DNA from: an uncultured Phycisphaerales bacterium
GTDB lineage: Bacteria > Planctomycetota > Phycisphaerae > WQYP01
NCBI GenBank assembly: GCA_903845195.1
Contig: CAIMWO010000017.1
Coordinates: 1-64,000 of the forward strand
Direction: 5' to 3'
DNA: 64,000 nt
The notes beneath the pieces are model-generated. The model did no database searches. It worked only from the letters and a program-made list of their open reading frames with translations, and was not told the DNA's origin. Made by a program: the position numbers and the translations under genes. This document shows, one piece after another, positions 62,734-64,000 of the stretch (position 1 is its first letter; the number at the start of each line of letters is the position of its first letter).

Positions 62734-62853
62734 CCTCCAATCCCTCCGGTTCGGCCCGGCCAGTTTCGCGTTCCTGAAGGTATGCCCCAAAGGCTTTTCG
62801 ACAGCCGCCGAATCGCGCATAATGCCTCCGGTGGCTGTGATGGAGACTATTCC

Positions 62854-63321
62854 ATGATTCGATTTACTCTTGTGTCTGCAGCATGTGTGCTCGCCGGCAT
62901 TTTTGTCGGCTGCTCGCAGAGCCGCTACGCCAACAATCCCGTCATCCTCGACAGCACCCCCGTCGCCGCCGCGGTCTATCCCGGCGCCTACGGCAACGAC
63001 AATCCCACTGCCACACCAGATGCCTCCGGAATCTCCGGCTTGTCGATTCCCACAACCATTCCCTCGCTCGTCACCACCGCCCCGGCCCCGGTCACCCGTT
63101 ACGATTCGCTCTACCGACCGAAGGGTTCCCACCCCATCGTCATTCCGCCGTCAGGATATGTCGTGGTCCCCCGGCACACGAATACCGGCGCCAGCCCCCT
63201 TCAATTTCTGCAGTTCTTCAATTTCAATACACCGACGACGCTGCCCTCATCGACCAACAAAGCCATCAACAACGCCGTCAACCAGTCAACCAACTATAAC
63301 GGTGGATTTACAGGCTACTAA
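62854..63321 (+). CDS. putative lipoprotein, low-complexity
   Basis: The 155-residue product starts MIRFTLVSAACVLAGIFVGC, with lipobox FVGC. The mature part is Thr/Ser/Pro/Asn-rich and looks disordered, possibly surface-exposed. GGAG lies 8 nt before the chosen ATG; an upstream ATG would hide the signal. Function unknown. Confidence 0.72.
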   Translation: MIRFTLVSAACVLAGIFVGCSQSRYANNPVILDSTPVAAAVYPGAYGNDNPTATPDASGISGLSIPTTIPSLVTTAPAPVTRYDSLYRPKGSHPIVIPPSGYVVVPRHTNTGASPLQFLQFFNFNTPTTLPSSTNKAINNAVNQSTNYNGGFTGY

Positions 63322-63360
63322 CGGCACCTCGCCACCCCAGCGGTCTCAAGGATTTTCTCC

Positions 63361-64000
63361 ATGCTTGCCAAGTCGTTCGGCCTTTCAGGGATCATGGTCC
63401 TTGCGGCTCTCTTGTTGACATCTTTCATTCCCGCGACCCCCGCCAAAGCTGACGACATCGTCGCCGGGCCGATGGTCGGACACGTCACCGACAAATCCGC
63501 ACGCGTCTGGATGCAGCTCTCCACCTCCGGCGAACTGAGCGTCAGTTGCATCGAAGTCGACAGCGGCCGCGAAGTCTCCGGCGTGAAAGTGGATGTCGAA
63601 GGCGGATCGCCGTTTATCTTCGATACGCCGCTGAACAACCTCCTGCCCAACAAGAATTACCGCATCGAAGTGAAACTCGACGACCGCATCCTCAAACTGC
63701 CCGAGCCGCCGCTGGTCATCCGCACCGCGCCGCCGGCCGGCGAAATCGCCACCTTTAACATCGCCTTCGGCAGTTGCATGAATCCCCACGGCCGCGGCAC
63801 CGCCCCCATCTTCAAGGCCGTCACCGCACTCGAACCGCGGGCGTTCCTCTTCCTCGGCAACAGCGGATATCTCCCCGCCAAGGAAGAAGCCTTCCCCACC
63901 ACCCGCAGAGCCGCCTTCCGCTTTTTCTGCGATCTCCATTCCAAAATCAAAACCGAGCCCGACCTCCAGCAACTCTTCCACTCCGCCTCCTGCTACGGCA
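63361..64000 (+). CDS. PhoD-like phosphodiesterase/alkaline phosphatase, N-terminal part (runs off the window)
   Basis: A signal peptide (MLAKSFGLSGIMVLAALLLTSFIPATPAKA) is followed by a PhoD N-terminal Ig-like domain (VAGPMVGHVTDKSARVWMQLS), then FNIAFGSCMNPHGRG, where the metallophosphatase core begins with the conserved G-S-C. The catalytic core is only partly in view. Such enzymes release phosphate from teichoic acids or phosphodiesters outside the cell. It is 39 bp downstream of the lipoprotein gene. Confidence 0.82.
   Translation, partial: MLAKSFGLSGIMVLAALLLTSFIPATPAKADDIVAGPMVGHVTDKSARVWMQLSTSGELSVSCIEVDSGREVSGVKVDVEGGSPFIFDTPLNNLLPNKNYRIEVKLDDRILKLPEPPLVIRTAPPAGEIATFNIAFGSCMNPHGRGTAPIFKAVTALEPRAFLFLGNSGYLPAKEEAFPTTRRAAFRFFCDLHSKIKTEPDLQQLFHSASCYG

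Overview
The window looks like a chromosomal segment of a GC-rich planctomycete, most likely of the Phycisphaerae type. This is inferred from a prepilin-like N-terminus ([20 protein letters not shown]), a PEP-CTERM protein with an exosortase/EpsI pair, a Cys-x2-Cys...CPECG zinc-ribbon membrane protein, many lipoprotein and twin-arginine signals, and small repeat words at gene borders. No prophage, transposase, CRISPR array or rRNA operon was seen. One tRNA (Thr, anticodon CGT) is present.

Layout. 1-6.3 kb: edge-truncated GT-C/TPR membrane glycosyltransferase, prepilin-like protein, DegT/DnrJ aminotransferase, PEP-CTERM protein with a hairpin-rich leader, NAD-dependent epimerase. 6.4-14.8 kb: terpene-cyclase-repeat secreted protein broken by one frameshift, pabB carrying a palindromic insert, a 988-residue secreted protein, a degenerate HD-GYP protein, an XRE regulator. 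15.4-18.8 kb: short (class III type) hybrid cluster protein divergent from a Crp/Fnr regulator with a perfect FNR-type box between them, then a ThiO-like flavoprotein. 18.9-26.1 kb: four-gene ABC export module (large membrane-anchored protein, ATPase, fused permease, HEAT-repeat protein) ending against the tRNA. 26.2-37.3 kb: five-gene exopolysaccharide/exosortase operon read leftward: Wza-like lipoprotein, exosortase, EpsI, 1539-residue TPR protein, Wzc-like chain-length protein with a damaged Walker A motif. 37.8-43.4 kb: sugar acetyltransferase, gap, a small toxin-antitoxin-like island, class I fumarase, zinc-ribbon protein. 43.7-52.6 kb: beta-mannosidase, then a rightward operon of a polytopic membrane protein, an Lgt-like/radical-SAM fusion and two tandem-duplicated small membrane proteins, then a PfkB kinase and an acyltransferase. 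52.9-64 kb: nuoM-nuoN, CgeB-like glycosyltransferase, two tandem PGRP-type amidases, RNase R, two small lipoproteins and an edge-truncated PhoD-like phosphodiesterase.

Most notable. The operon at 46.4-50.4 kb couples a diacylglyceryl-transferase-like membrane domain and a radical-SAM domain in one polypeptide. The Cys layout resembles archaeal tetraether synthase (Tes), so a bacterial membrane-lipid cross-linking or ether-lipid system is the leading hypothesis. The other recurring theme is a set of short, word-like repeats at gene boundaries, two of them inserted in frame inside proteins.
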